The position numbers and the translations under genes were made by a program. From the NCBI GenBank assembly GCA_030622585.1, contig JAUXFZ010000036.1, positions 1 through 11,334 of the forward strand: a stretch of 11,334 nucleotides of DNA, given 5' to 3'. This stretch comes from Myxococcales bacterium. Its GTDB lineage: Bacteria; Myxococcota_A; Polyangia; Polyangiales; Houyiibacteriaceae. The notes under the pieces are model-generated. The model was not told the origin of the DNA. It saw only the letters and a program-made list of their open reading frames with translations, and ran no database searches. Below, piece by piece: positions 1-6,674 of this stretch (position 1 is the first letter of the stretch; every line of letters begins with the position of its first letter).

Positions 1-1226
1 CGCTTCGCTCCCCGCCTGCGCTTGCTCTTGTCGACCTCGACGACCTGAGGAATGATCTCGCCCGCCTTTTCGACCAACACAGTGTCGCCGACGCGCACGT
101 CCTTGCGCTCGAGCTCGACGAAGTTGTGCAGTGAAGCGCGGCTCACCGTCGTCCCCGACACGAACACCGGCTCCAAGATCGCGACCGGCGTCAGCTTCCC
201 CGACTTCCCCACGGACACTTCGATGCCGAGGAGCGTGGTGGGCTTGCGCTCGGGCGGGAACTTATACGCGATGCCCCAATGAGGGTGGTGCCCGGTCGCA
301 CCGAGCCGCGCGTACATACCGAGGTCGTCGAGCTTGATCACCATCCCGTCGATGTCGTAGTTCAGCGTGCCACGGCGGGCCTGGTAGTCCTCGCAGTACT
401 GAAACGCCGCCTCCTCGGAGGCGGTCTGAAACACTTCGCTCAAGTACACATCGGCGCCGCGGTCTGCCAACCATTGCAACGTCTCGCTCTGAGTCGGCGG
501 AAGCGCCGCGCCGTCGTCCCACGCGACCTGATAGAAGAACGAGCGAATCCCGGTCTCTTCGAGGCCTGCTGGATCTTTTCGTTTCATCATGCCGGCACAA
601 CCGTTGCGTGGATTGATCAACGGTTTGTCCAGCGTCGCGTTGAAACGCGCGAATTCACTCAGCGGCCAGTAGAGCTCGCCACGGATTTCGATCTCGCCCT
701 TGCCGGCCTTCCGAAGCTTCATCGGCACCGTACCGAGCCGGGCCACCTGTTTGGTGATCACGTCCCCTTTGTGCCCATCGCCCCGCGTCACCGCGCGACG
801 CAGCACGCCACCGGCATACAGAAGCGACACTGAAATCCCATCGACCTTCGGCTCGACGATGGTCGGGACCTCCTCGACCTCCAGCTCCTTTCGCCGGCGA
901 CGAAACCACGCGGACAGTTGGTCCGCCAGCGGCATCGGCTCACCCGCGCTGTCCCGCCGGTTCGGTGAAAGCTTCTCGAGCGACAACATCGGCACCCGAT
1001 GCTCCACCGTTTCGAACCCGGCGGTGTGATCCTGCCCCGGCTCCGCGTCGATCCGCTCCGACGCGTCGATGCCCAACGAATCGGCAAGCTCCCGATATCG
1101 CTCGACCAAGTCATCGAACGCGCCATCGGTGATCTCGGGAGCCCCGGCCCGGTACGCCGCCTCGTGATACCGAATCTGCCCGGCGAGCTCTTTCAGCTCC
1201 ACTTCCGCCCGCACCCGCTCACCCAT
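1..1226 (-). CDS. ligA: NAD-dependent DNA ligase, N-terminal part (runs off left edge)
   Basis: This protein joins nicked DNA strands using NAD+ in replication and repair in the cytoplasm. The visible 408 residues hold the NMN-binding domain Ia (about 10-60, with HEAAY and PEITD..FD), the adenylation domain (catalytic Lys127 in EPKVDG, the TRGDG motif at 147-151, IRGE at 181-184, NPRN at 205-208, DGMVIK with Lys298, IAYKF with Lys322) and most of the OB fold (VSVGKSGKLTPVA at 337-349, TVSRASLHN, GEIIPQVV). The zinc finger, HhH and BRCT domains expected of a protein of about 670 residues lie outside the window. The ATG was chosen because an AAGG sits 7 bases upstream; an in-frame stop lies only a few codons further up. 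Oddities: the Ia loop is one residue shorter than in E. coli LigA as I recall it, with Arg where His/Tyr is usual and Phe for Tyr35, and NPRN is followed by GCAGMMKRKDP rather than the usual AAAGSLRQLDP. It is clearly a LigA, but a divergent one. It is transcribed divergently from the histidine kinase. Confidence 0.93.
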   Translation of the reverse strand, partial: MGERVRAEVELKELAGQIRYHEAAYRAGAPEITDGAFDDLVERYRELADSLGIDASERIDAEPGQDHTAGFETVEHRVPMLSLEKLSPNRRDSAGEPMPLADQLSAWFRRRRKELEVEEVPTIVEPKVDGISVSLLYAGGVLRRAVTRGDGHKGDVITKQVARLGTVPMKLRKAGKGEIEIRGELYWPLSEFARFNATLDKPLINPRNGCAGMMKRKDPAGLEETGIRSFFYQVAWDDGAALPPTQSETLQWLADRGADVYLSEVFQTASEEAAFQYCEDYQARRGTLNYDIDGMVIKLDDLGMYARLGATGHHPHWGIAYKFPPERKPTTLLGIEVSVGKSGKLTPVAILEPVFVSGTTVSRASLHNFVELERKDVRVGDTVLVEKAGEIIPQVVEVDKSKRRRGAK

Positions 1227-1233
1227 CCGCAAA

Positions 1234-1238
1234 CCTTG
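1234..1238 (-). promoter_or_regulatory. Ribosome binding site of ligA
   Basis: On the minus strand CAAGG lies 7 bases before the ATG at 1226. It decides in favour of this ATG over an in-frame TTG two codons upstream. Confidence 0.5.
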
Positions 1239-1256
1239 CCAGAATTAGCCCGTTTC

Positions 1257-1277
1257 AAAAGGGCTCTGACCCCTTTT
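1257..1277. repeat. REP-like hairpin in ligA/kinase divergent region
   Basis: This is a perfect inverted repeat with 7-base arms AAAAGGG (1257-1263) and CCCTTTT (1271-1277) around the loop CTCTGAC. The core (GGGGTCAGAGCCC read on the minus strand) resembles the short palindromes I recall as REP sequences linked to REP-associated Y1 transposases; this attribution is from memory and no transposase is in the window. The right flank of the loop and part of the left arm can instead pair as AGCCC (1247-1251) with GGGCT (1261-1265), which excludes the main hairpin. The element lies in the probable 5' leader of ligA and upstream of the kinase. It is followed by neither a clean T-run nor a gene end, so it is unlikely to be a simple terminator. 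Confidence 0.6.
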
Positions 1278-1310
1278 AGAGGTGCCTATTTGTCGTCTTT
1301 TTGGGTGATG

Positions 1311-1329
1311 TTGTGACAATCGGGTCCCG
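1311..1329. promoter_or_regulatory. Two abutting 9-base palindromes, possible operator
   Basis: TTGTGACAA (1311-1319) and CGGGTCCCG (1321-1329) are each perfect odd-length palindromes (arms TTGT/ACAA and CGGG/CCCG), separated by one base. They end 24 bases before the kinase ATG, inside the only shared control region of ligA and the kinase. I could not find a convincing -35/-10 pair on either strand. A regulator-binding role is a guess, and such short palindromes can arise by chance. Confidence 0.25.
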
Positions 1330-1353
1330 CTAGGGCAGCTTGTTTAGTTGGGG

Positions 1354-3957
1354 ATGAACGACGAAGGGCAGCGTCCCGAGAGCCTCGGGACGGAATCGAA
1401 GGCTCAGTACGAGCGCGAGCGCGACGAACAGACGCGTATTCGGTCGCTCGGTGCCCTGTCTCACATGTTGCCGGTGCTGGCGATCATCTACGCAGCAGCG
1501 GCCGTGGTGTTTCTGGTGTCGCCGCCGTTCACCCCCAACGCCCCGCACGTGCTCATCTGCGCCGTGTCCTCTGCGCTCGTGCTCCTGGTGTGGTCGGGCA
1601 TGCGGGTCGACGATCCCCGCTTCGACACCCCGATCTCGATGGCCACCATCTCGATCGCGGCCGGCATGGGGCTCACGATGTTCGCCGTCAGCGGGGCGAT
1701 CAGCAATACGACGACGCTTGCGATCTGCCTCGTTGCTGCGGGCGCCCTGCTCTATCGTTTCTCGATGTTTGCGGTGATGGTGGGCGTCGTGTTCGTCGGT
1801 TGGCTTCAGCTCGCACACGGCAGTGGGAGTGGCCCATACAGCCTCGGGATGTTCCACCTGTGGGCCGCAACCTTCGTGGGGGCCCTGGTCCTCTGGTCGC
1901 GCCGCGAGCTCATGTTCAGACTCCACTACGAAGCCCAGGATGCCGATGCCATGCGCCGGCTCGCCACCGAGCAAGCACTCACGTTGGAGCGCGCGCGCGA
2001 CGCTGCATTGGCTTCGGCTCAGGTGAAAGGACAGTTCCTGGCGAACGTGAGTCACGAGATCCGCACGCCACTCAACGGAATCCTCGGCCTACTACAATTG
2101 ATAGACGCCTCGACGCTGCCGAAGCCGCAAGACGACTATCTGCGCGAAATCCACCGATCAGGCCGCTCCCTGCTCGCCATCGTCAACGACTTGCTCGATC
2201 TTTCGAAGATCGAGGCCGGCGAGATGCGTCTCGAGTCCGTCGCCTTCGACATCACCTCGATGACTGAAGACATCGCGGTGAACTACGGGTCAGCGGCGCA
2301 CGCCAAGGGCGTCGAGCTCATCACCCAGATCGGTCCCGACGTGCCTTCGGAGGTACTTGGCGACCCGCTGCGATTGCGACAGGTGATATCCAATCTGCTC
2401 AACAACGCGCTGAAGTTCACGGAGGCGGGTGAGGTCATCGTCGGCGTTCGGGTCCGCGGTCGAAGCCCGTGGTACGTCGACCTCGAGGTTCGCGTCTCCG
2501 ACACGGGCGTTGGGATATCCGAGGAGGTCGCGGAGAGCATCTTTCGGCCATTCTCCCAAGCCGACGCGTCCACGACGCGGAAGTACGGCGGCACTGGACT
2601 CGGGCTCCCGATCTGTCGGCAGCTCGTCGAGCTGATGGGTGGCGAGCTGCAGCTCAAGAGCACCCCAGGCGAAGGCAGCACGTTCTACTTCGGAGCCCGT
2701 TTCGAGATCGAGGAGAGGCTCAGCGAGGAGCTCAAGGCTGTGACCGAGGCGCTCGCGGGGATGAAGGTTCTCGTGCTCGAGAGCAACAACCGGGCGCGCG
2801 AGACGCTTTGCGCTCAACTGCAGGCTTGGAACCTGGAGACCTCGGCGACGACGACGTTCGCCGGCGCGCTCCGAACGTTTCGCTCGTCCTCACGTCCTGA
2901 CGTAGCGATGGTCGACCTGCGCAGTCTCGGCAAAGACTGGCGAAACCGAACGTCCGAGCTCAACGCCGCAGCTACGAGATGCGGGAGCTCCGTCATCGCG
3001 ATCTGCTCCCACCGCCACGAGATCAGCGAACTGGTCGAGGTTGGCGTCCACGTACACGTAGCAAAGCCCATTCGGCGGGCCAATATCGTTGCGGCCCTCC
3101 TCGACACACTCAAGCGCTCCCGCTCTTCGGGACGCACCCAGGACCACGTGGACCGCCTCTCTCTGCCGGCTCCTCCGCCGCAGGAGCTGCGGTCCAACGG
3201 CATGAAGATCCTCGTCGCCGAGGACAACGCGATCAATCTAAAAGTCGTTCACGCGCATCTTCAGGCCCTCGGGTACGAGGTGGACGCCGTCAATGACGGT
3301 GTCGCCGCACTCGAAGCTCTCGAGGAGGGGCATCGTTACGCGGCAGTCATCATGGATGGGCAGATGCCGAACATGGATGGCTATCAGACCACTCGAACGC
3401 AACGAGCCCGTGAATCCGAGTCCGGTCAACGCCGCGTTCCGATCATAGCGCTCACCGCGCACGCAATGACGGGAGACCGCCGGGTCGCGTTCGCGGCGGG
3501 AATGGATGACTACCTGTCGAAGCCCTTCACGCAGAAGCAGCTGCAAAAGGCCCTGCTCCGCTGGGCGGCTCGGCCGGTCGCGAGTGGCCCCGAGTTTCGG
3601 CCCGATGCGCTCGACACCACGATCACGTCTCAGCTCTTGGAGCTGGAGGACGAGGAACCGGGGTTCATATGCGATGTCATCGAAAGCTTCTTTCACACCG
3701 CCGAGGAAAGCATCGCGCGGATGAAGGTCGCGATCGAAACCGATGACCTCCCCGGGCTGCGTACCGCGGCCCACATGGTGCGGGGCAGCAGTCAGCAGCT
3801 TGGCGCGCGCCGGTTTGGGGAAACCTGCGTCAGGCTGCAAAGCGTTGAAGCAGCCGAGGATGCCCGCCCGATCGTCAGCGACTTGGAACACGACCTCGAA
3901 GGCGCGCGCGACGCGTTGACGAGCCTCGCGGACAGAGCGCTCGACGCGGCTTCTTAG
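1354..3957 (+). CDS. Membrane hybrid histidine kinase (6TM-HisKA-HATPase-REC-REC-HPt)
   Basis: This is a multi-step phosphorelay sensor in the inner membrane. From the ATG (867 residues): six hydrophobic segments (about 36-57, 64-83, 93-114, 117-134, 136-153, 163-182), a helical linker, HisKA with the phospho-accepting His234 in the motif NVSHEIRTPLNG, and HATPase_c with the N-box around LRQVISNLLNNALKFT (341-356), DTGVG (383-387) and GGTGLGL (412-418). A first receiver follows (about 469-588) with a possible acceptor Asp521 and Lys571 but Glu-Ser in place of the acidic pair. The second receiver (about 617-735) is complete (Glu623-Asp624, Asp668, Thr701, Lys723). The C-terminal HPt domain has His807 in AHMVRGSS. 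The order resembles BarA/ArcB-type tripartite kinases. There is no PAS or extracellular sensor domain, so the signal is unknown, perhaps sensed within the membrane. No response regulator lies beside it, so the relay ends elsewhere. A TTG two codons earlier is in frame, but ATG is preferred; there is no well-spaced Shine-Dalgarno sequence for either. The gene ends 4 bases before the converging coiled-coil gene. Confidence 0.96.
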   Translation: MNDEGQRPESLGTESKAQYERERDEQTRIRSLGALSHMLPVLAIIYAAAAVVFLVSPPFTPNAPHVLICAVSSALVLLVWSGMRVDDPRFDTPISMATISIAAGMGLTMFAVSGAISNTTTLAICLVAAGALLYRFSMFAVMVGVVFVGWLQLAHGSGSGPYSLGMFHLWAATFVGALVLWSRRELMFRLHYEAQDADAMRRLATEQALTLERARDAALASAQVKGQFLANVSHEIRTPLNGILGLLQLIDASTLPKPQDDYLREIHRSGRSLLAIVNDLLDLSKIEAGEMRLESVAFDITSMTEDIAVNYGSAAHAKGVELITQIGPDVPSEVLGDPLRLRQVISNLLNNALKFTEAGEVIVGVRVRGRSPWYVDLEVRVSDTGVGISEEVAESIFRPFSQADASTTRKYGGTGLGLPICRQLVELMGGELQLKSTPGEGSTFYFGARFEIEERLSEELKAVTEALAGMKVLVLESNNRARETLCAQLQAWNLETSATTTFAGALRTFRSSSRPDVAMVDLRSLGKDWRNRTSELNAAATRCGSSVIAICSHRHEISELVEVGVHVHVAKPIRRANIVAALLDTLKRSRSSGRTQDHVDRLSLPAPPPQELRSNGMKILVAEDNAINLKVVHAHLQALGYEVDAVNDGVAALEALEEGHRYAAVIMDGQMPNMDGYQTTRTQRARESESGQRRVPIIALTAHAMTGDRRVAFAAGMDDYLSKPFTQKQLQKALLRWAARPVASGPEFRPDALDTTITSQLLELEDEEPGFICDVIESFFHTAEESIARMKVAIETDDLPGLRTAAHMVRGSSQQLGARRFGETCVRLQSVEAAEDARPIVSDLEHDLEGARDALTSLADRALDAAS

Positions 3958-3961
3958 AGGC

Positions 3962-4768
3962 TCAGTTTCCTTGCACGCCCGCAAGTCGCGAGGCGTCGAC
4001 GATCCAACTGTCGCGAATCGTCTGCGCTGGGACCCCATCCGCGTGCTCGACGAGCCACTCGACGTCCGATGGATCGAAGCGCGCAATCTGATGGAAGTGG
4101 TAGATCCCGAGTCGATTCAGCGCGCGTTCGAGGCTGGGGTCGACGCCCTCGAGCCGCTGAAGGTCGTCGCGGGGTCCGAACGGCTGCACCATGACCCAAG
4201 CAGGCGGCCGCGATTCGCCGGTCGTCTTCACTTCGAGCTCAGCGTCTCGGATGCGACCTTTGAGCCGCTCGATGTCGTCGAGCATGCGTTCGTGAATGCC
4301 GTGCAGCACTTCGAGCTCGGTCTGAAGCCGCGCGCCCCGCGTCTCCGCCTGCCGCAGTGCGCTCTTCGACGCGTCGCGCTCCTCCACGGCCATCCGAAGC
4401 TCACGCCGCAAATCTTCCGCAGATTCGCGCGACCTCGGTCGTTCCTCGAGGTCGATCGCCGATAGTCGCTCGGTGGCCTGTCGCATCGAGCGGTTGCGCG
4501 CATCCAATGTTGCAGTGAGTTGCCGCTTGGCACGTTGCACCGCTTCGAGCTTCTCGGCCGAAGCGCTGAGCTCTTTGTGGAGCCCTTGGATGCGCTGATC
4601 CTGCGTAATGATGTCGGACCGCGTCTCTTCGAGCTCGTACTCGAGGGTCTTGGCGCGCACCGGGGCGACCAGGCGACCCCAAAACACCTGGCCTAGCCAC
4701 AACAACACGCCACCCAACACAGCGGCGATCAGCAAGGCGCCGATCATCTGCAGCACGAGATACGTCAC
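3962..4768 (-). CDS. Membrane-anchored coiled-coil protein with C-terminal HhH-like domain
   Basis: A 268-residue protein of unknown role. Residues about 6-30 form one hydrophobic helix with no charge before it and Arg/Lys just after (GRLVAPVRAK), which predicts the bulk to be cytoplasmic. Residues about 38-182 are highly charged and heptad-like, a long coiled coil. A short Pro-rich hinge (187-198) leads to a compact C-terminal domain (about 200-263: DDLQRLEGVDPSLERALNRLG, YHFHQIARFDP, then a W..DA.RLA ending). This matches the helix-hairpin-helix-like module found at the C-terminus of some NuoE-type proteins and many uncharacterised bacterial proteins (DUF4332-like, from memory). That module may bind DNA or protein, but no activity is shown here. 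The start is GTG with a strong GGAGG 6 bases upstream, lying inside the last codons of the BON gene; the GTGA overlap indicates translational coupling. A DNA- or division-related scaffold is possible but unproven. Confidence 0.86.
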   Translation of the reverse strand: MTYLVLQMIGALLIAAVLGGVLLWLGQVFWGRLVAPVRAKTLEYELEETRSDIITQDQRIQGLHKELSASAEKLEAVQRAKRQLTATLDARNRSMRQATERLSAIDLEERPRSRESAEDLRRELRMAVEERDASKSALRQAETRGARLQTELEVLHGIHERMLDDIERLKGRIRDAELEVKTTGESRPPAWVMVQPFGPRDDLQRLEGVDPSLERALNRLGIYHFHQIARFDPSDVEWLVEHADGVPAQTIRDSWIVDASRLAGVQGN

Positions 4769-5082
4769 GTCTCACCTCCCCCAAGGCCTTCTTCACCAGC
4801 GACGAGCATGTTCGCGTTCACGACGCGCACCCCCCGGACCATGCTCACGATTCGCACCGCGCGCCGAGCCTCCGACACGGACGGCACATCGCCACGGAGC
4901 TCGACGTCTCGTCCGTCCACCACCGGGACCACCTCGGAGAAACCCGTCCGTTCGAGAACAGAGGTGACCCGCGTAGCAACATCCCACTCGATCTGGTGCC
5001 GAGCGGAGCTGAAGCCGGACACCCACACGACGAGGCCCAGGAAGCTCGCCAAAACCGTTCCAAAGACTGACTTCTTCCACAT
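4765..5082 (-). CDS. Small membrane-anchored BON-domain protein
   Basis: A 105-residue protein. The N-terminus (WKK followed by a hydrophobic stretch of about residues 7-23) is an uncleaved anchor or signal peptide; the two lysines before it predict that the rest faces the periplasm. Residues about 33-94 fit a single BON domain: an alpha helix (WDVATRVTSVLERTG), a beta strand with the typical V.L.G.V turn (VELRGDVPSVSEARRAV) and the closing VRGVRVVNANM. BON domains usually bind phospholipid or envelope partners; most such proteins (for example OsmY) carry two copies, this one a single copy. ATG is chosen over an adjacent upstream TTG; an AGGA lies about 10 bases before it. The stop codon overlaps the start of the coiled-coil gene (GTGA), so the two are probably made together, perhaps as an inner-membrane pair linking periplasm and cytoplasm. 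Confidence 0.82.
   Translation of the reverse strand: MWKKSVFGTVLASFLGLVVWVSGFSSARHQIEWDVATRVTSVLERTGFSEVVPVVDGRDVELRGDVPSVSEARRAVRIVSMVRGVRVVNANMLVAGEEGLGGGET
4773..4779 (-). promoter_or_regulatory. Shine-Dalgarno inside upstream gene, for the coiled-coil gene
   Basis: On the minus strand GGAGGTG lies 6 bases (counted from GGAGG) before the GTG start at 4768. It is embedded in the glycine-rich last codons (GLGGGE) of the BON gene, so ribosomes finishing BON are well placed to restart on the next gene. Confidence 0.7.
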
Positions 5083-5195
5083 CAAGCGGTATTCCTACGA
5101 GCGGCATTGAACCCGATTCGCGGGAAAAAATCTACGTTCTCGCATGAACGCGGCCGGCGGAGGGGCGAGGCAACGCACAAATCCCGGAGGTACAT

Positions 5196-5209
5196 CGCCC
5201 GATCGGGTG
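5196..5209. repeat. Small palindrome downstream of thpR
   Basis: The core CCCGATCGGG (5198-5207) is a perfect 10-base palindrome, extendable by a G-T and a C-G pair. It lies 14 bases past the thpR stop in the 140-base gap before the BON gene. No T-run follows on the minus strand, so a terminator role is weak. The rest of the gap (5083-5195) contains a CCCG/CGGG stem next to a run of six A/T (5112-5130) but no convincing promoter or small gene. Confidence 0.3.
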
Positions 5210-5222
5210 TTCTAGAAGCGCC

Positions 5223-5774
5223 TCAAGCCCCGAAGATGTGCTGCTCGACGATCCGGAAGAGGCGCTCTTGGCGATCGTCTGCCCACGTGTAGAGCGCAAC
5301 GGACGCTGCCGTGAACCTGACGGAACGCAGATCGATGGTGTGCGCCCATCGCAGCGCCTGTCGGCGTTCGCTCGGGTTAGCCCGGCGCTGGATGCGTGCC
5401 AACGTCATGTGCGGAAGCGGCGGACGGGCATCCTCGGGCGCTCCGGCCTCCGTCAGCAAAGGGCCCCTGGCTTCGACGATCATCTCGGCGAGCGCCTCCC
5501 TCCCGGTGTCGACCATGGCGGCCAGTGCGGAGGGTTTCCCGGGGTGGCCGAGCGGCTCGACGCCACGGAACGTCCCCGTCACGAGCCGAAACGAAGGGAA
5601 CTCGCCGACCCGCTCCCAGGCGCGTCGGGCGTCGGACTCTTGAACCGACCCCAGAAAACCCAGGGTGGCGTGTAGGTCCGACGTAGCGAAAACACGCACA
5701 CCCGGCGGCGGGGTCGGATGCAGCCGCAACCCATCCACTTGCATTGGGAACGCGATGAACCAATTAGGGGCCAC
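5223..5774 (-). CDS. thpR: RNA 2',3'-cyclic phosphodiesterase (2H family, ThpR/LigT)
   Basis: ThpR hydrolyses 2',3'-cyclic phosphate ends of RNA (and in the reverse direction can ligate tRNA halves in vitro) in the cytoplasm. The protein is 183 residues, normal for the family. Both 2H signature motifs are present: HATLGFLG with His35 and Thr37, and HMTLAR with His122 and Thr124. The start of the fold, NWFIAFPM, matches the family's usual opening strand. The start is GTG; there is no ATG before residue 11, which would cut into the first strand, and the Shine-Dalgarno is poor. The gene is transcribed away from the steroid reductase gene, with 40 bases between the two start codons, and is 140 bases upstream of the BON gene on the same strand. 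Co-transcription with the BON pair is possible but not shown. Confidence 0.93.
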   Translation of the reverse strand: MAPNWFIAFPMQVDGLRLHPTPPPGVRVFATSDLHATLGFLGSVQESDARRAWERVGEFPSFRLVTGTFRGVEPLGHPGKPSALAAMVDTGREALAEMIVEARGPLLTEAGAPEDARPPLPHMTLARIQRRANPSERRQALRWAHTIDLRSVRFTAASVALYTWADDRQERLFRIVEQHIFGA

Positions 5775-5814
5775 CCTGCGAGTCTAGGCTCAAGCCAGAC
5801 CGACTGCGAGAGCT

Positions 5815-6609
5815 ATGCCGATCACCGAAGCGTTCAGCGAATCCCTACAGGCTTATCCTATCTACACCTGGACCGTGCTCAGCGTCGTCGTGCTCGGCAT
5901 CGTCAGTTTTGTCCTCTTGTCCTTCATCTCCGCGCCGTACGGCCGCCATCTGCGCCCGGGTTGGGGCCCGACTGTCAACGCCACCATCCTGTGGGTCATC
6001 ATGGAGGCGCCGTCTCCAGTGGCGTTCGCGGTCGTCTACTTCATGTCGGACAACGCGTTCAAGCCCGTCCCGCTCGTCCTCTTCGGGATGTACATGTTTC
6101 ACTACGTGTACCGGTCGTTCATCTACCCGTTCCGAATGCGCGGCGGGCACAAACAAAAGCCGCTCATCACCGGCCTGCTCGCCCTTGGCTTCAACACGGC
6201 CAACGGCGCCACCAACGCGTTTGCGATTACCGTGCTCGCGCCCCACCTGCTGAGCACCGACTGGTTCACCGACCCGCGCTTCATCATCGGAGTCCTCGTC
6301 TTCACGGCTGGCTACCTCATCAACCAGCAGTCGGACGCCATCCTTCTCAACCTCCGAAAGCCCGGCGAAAGCGGCTACAAGATCCCCCAGGGTGGCTTCT
6401 ACCGTTGGCTCTCCAGCCCCAACTACTTCGGCGAAATCGTCGAATGGATCGGGTTCGCCCTCGCCGCGTGGACGGTGCCCGCGTGGGTATTCGCTTGGTT
6501 TACGGCCACAAACCTCATTCCACGCGCGTTTTCCAACCACCGCTGGTACCAGGAGCACTTCAGCGATTACCCGAAAACGCGGCGGGCCATCATTCCGTTT
6601 GTCCTCTAG
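5815..6609 (+). CDS. 3-oxo-5-alpha-steroid 4-dehydrogenase (steroid 5-alpha-reductase) homologue
   Basis: A 264-residue polytopic membrane protein, close to the roughly 255-260 residues of human SRD5A1/SRD5A2. Members reduce the 4,5 double bond of 3-oxo-4-ene steroids with NADPH. About six to seven hydrophobic segments cover the length. The active-site pair of SRD5A2 (Glu57, Tyr91) has clear counterparts: Glu64 in IMEAPSP and Tyr97 in FHYVYRSFIYP. The C-terminal NADPH-binding part is very well kept: Asn170 and Asp174 in LINQQSDAI, LRKPGESGYKIPQGG (180-194), NYFGEIVEWIG (203-213), and the ending DYPKTRRAIIPFVL. Compared from memory it resembles animal SRD5A1 in both halves, which argues against the related enoyl-CoA (TECR) or polyprenol (SRD5A3) reductases that share only the C-terminal domain. 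The substrate in this organism is unknown: host or environmental steroids, bile acids, or its own sterols. ATG start with a weak GAGAG upstream. The gene shares a 40-base divergent region with thpR. Confidence 0.93.
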   Translation: MPITEAFSESLQAYPIYTWTVLSVVVLGIVSFVLLSFISAPYGRHLRPGWGPTVNATILWVIMEAPSPVAFAVVYFMSDNAFKPVPLVLFGMYMFHYVYRSFIYPFRMRGGHKQKPLITGLLALGFNTANGATNAFAITVLAPHLLSTDWFTDPRFIIGVLVFTAGYLINQQSDAILLNLRKPGESGYKIPQGGFYRWLSSPNYFGEIVEWIGFALAAWTVPAWVFAWFTATNLIPRAFSNHRWYQEHFSDYPKTRRAIIPFVL

Positions 6610-6674
6610 TCCGTAGACTTGCGCCCACGCCCCGATTGACGCGACACTGTGCAGTCAGGGGCGCACATCGTCGG

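Noticed and set aside
1348..1353. TTG start for the histidine kinase two codons before the ATG
   Set aside because: No ribosome binding site favours it, and the ATG is the commoner codon; the difference is only two residues.
1227..1353. Sigma-70-type promoters for ligA and the kinase
   Set aside because: TTGTCA (minus strand, 1319-1314) looks like a -35 box, but no -10 box lies at a 16-18 base spacing; the plus strand also lacks a convincing pair.
3238..4086. 282-codon open frame on the minus strand antisense to the kinase receiver/HPt region
   Set aside because: It runs through strongly conserved receiver and HPt coding sequence on the other strand and into the coiled-coil gene; its translation is Arg-rich with no recognisable domain, typical of GC-rich shadow frames.
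5112..5130. CCCG/CGGG stem next to six A/T as an intrinsic terminator
   Set aside because: On the plus strand the stem is followed by A rather than T; on the minus strand the T-run precedes the stem, and the stem is only four base pairs.
5107..5292. 61-codon plus-strand open frame in the thpR/BON gap
   Set aside because: Very basic, no Shine-Dalgarno, overlaps the end of thpR in antisense and has no recognisable fold.
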